Assembly: GCF_003751085.1 (NCBI RefSeq)
Contig: NZ_RJJY01000001.1
Coordinates: forward strand, 2,294,001-2,358,000
DNA from: Micromonospora sp. Llam0
Lineage (GTDB): Bacteria > Actinomycetota > Actinomycetes > Mycobacteriales > Micromonosporaceae
DNA: 64,000 nucleotides
Reading direction: 5' to 3'
Numbering within the stretch: position 1 is the stretch's first letter; the number at the start of each line of letters is the position of its first letter. Below the pieces are notes generated by a model that saw only the letters and a program-made list of their open reading frames with translations, had not been told where the DNA came from and ran no database searches. Positions 63,465 to 64,000 of the stretch are shown here, piece by piece. A program made the position numbers and the translations under genes.

Positions 63465-64000
63465 GTTGTGATCCTCGCCGGACCCGGAGGTCCGGCGCAG
63501 CGCGCGCAGGATGAGCGCCTGGGGTGCGTAGTCGACGACGTGTTGCGATCCTCGCCGGACCCGGAGGTCCGGCGCAGCTCCGACACCACATCCGGATCGA
63601 CGCCGCCGATTTCGGAGTTGCGATCCTCGCCGGACCCGGAGGTCCGGCGCAGCGATCATCGGGTACGCGTACAAGTTCCGGACGCTGTCACAGTTGCGAT
63701 CCTCGCCGGACCCGGAGGTCCGGCGCAGCCGCAACGACGGCGGCGGCACGGTGGTCACGCCGACGCAGTTGCGATCCTCGCCGGACCCGGAGGTCCGGCG
63801 CAGCGGAGTGACGCCGTGAGCGACCTGATCACCTGGCTGCGGTTGCGATCCTCGCCGGACCCGGAGGTCCGGCGCAGCACTAGCGGAGTCCGGCCGCCGG
63901 ATGATCATCAATGCCGGTTGCGATCCTCGCCGGACCCGGAGGTCCGGCGCAGCGCTGGTCACCACGTCGATGCGACCCCCGTCGCCGACGCGTTGCGATC
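63465..64000 (-). CRISPR. second CRISPR array, cut by the window end
   Basis: Seven full 36-base repeats and the first nine bases of an eighth (63992) are visible, with spacers of 38-41 bases. The repeat starts GTTGCGATCCTCGCCGGACC and ends CGGAGGTCCGGCGCAG. The first copy (63465) has GTTGTG instead of GTTGCG, which suggests the leader-distal end is here and that the array is transcribed on the minus strand from beyond the window. Confidence 0.97.

Noticed and set aside
63465..63965. Minus-strand frames rich in LRVRRGSQ or RRTSGSGEDRN
   Set aside because: They read through the second CRISPR array.

Overview
The window is high-GC actinobacterial chromosome. GTG/TTG starts, 4-base start/stop overlaps, Tat-like and lipobox exports, SigE-type and SigG/SigJ-type ECF sigma factors, WXG-like proteins and SAV_2336/NB-ARC/TPR proteins together point to a filamentous actinomycete, most likely Micromonosporaceae. 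This is inferred from gene content and codon style; no rRNA or other marker is present. I saw no tRNA or rRNA gene.

Layout. 0-5 kb: a membrane protein, then a convergent exopolysaccharide operon (LCP ligase, polyprenyl glycosylphosphotransferase, GT4 glycosyltransferase). 5-12 kb: a large membrane-anchored receptor-like protein, an ECF sigma factor with a coupled membrane partner, and a small protein coupled to an exported amidase. 12-18 kb: an iron-box-controlled siderophore-interacting protein, a NACHT NTPase with a small membrane partner, and a secreted subtilisin.

18-37 kb is dense in conflict and peptide-modification genes. A CHAT peptidase / Clp-N / TPR operon is divergent from a P450-RiPP cluster with two 29-residue precursors, same leader and different aromatic cores, one before and one after a single P450. 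After a secreted esterase come a PaaX-like regulator coupled to a caspase-like protein with an effector-associated domain, an FxSxx-type precursor coupled to an HEXXH peptide-modification protein, and, convergent with them, an FxsT-like SAV_2336/NB-ARC/TPR protein, a VMAP-like protein and an EACC1-like small protein. 37-45 kb holds type VII-like proteins, a lipoprotein, an ECF sigma factor, a SnoaL-like protein and a PadR-controlled ABC exporter.

45-59 kb is a complete type I-C CRISPR-Cas locus on the minus strand (cas3-cas5-cas8c-cas7-cas4-cas1-cas2), followed by an array of 39 repeats. A two-repeat remnant of the same array, with a degenerate terminal repeat, lies 3.2 kb further on. Between the two pieces are a relaxase fragment, an RHH-ClpN protein and an asparaginase, bracketed by short inverted repeat clusters; this suggests an insertion split the array. 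59-64 kb: a small membrane protein behind strong hairpins, a Rossmann/DUF2520 protein, a second NB-ARC/TPR protein, a small hypothetical protein, and the end of a second CRISPR array whose related repeat has compensatory stem changes; its cas genes, if any, lie outside the window.
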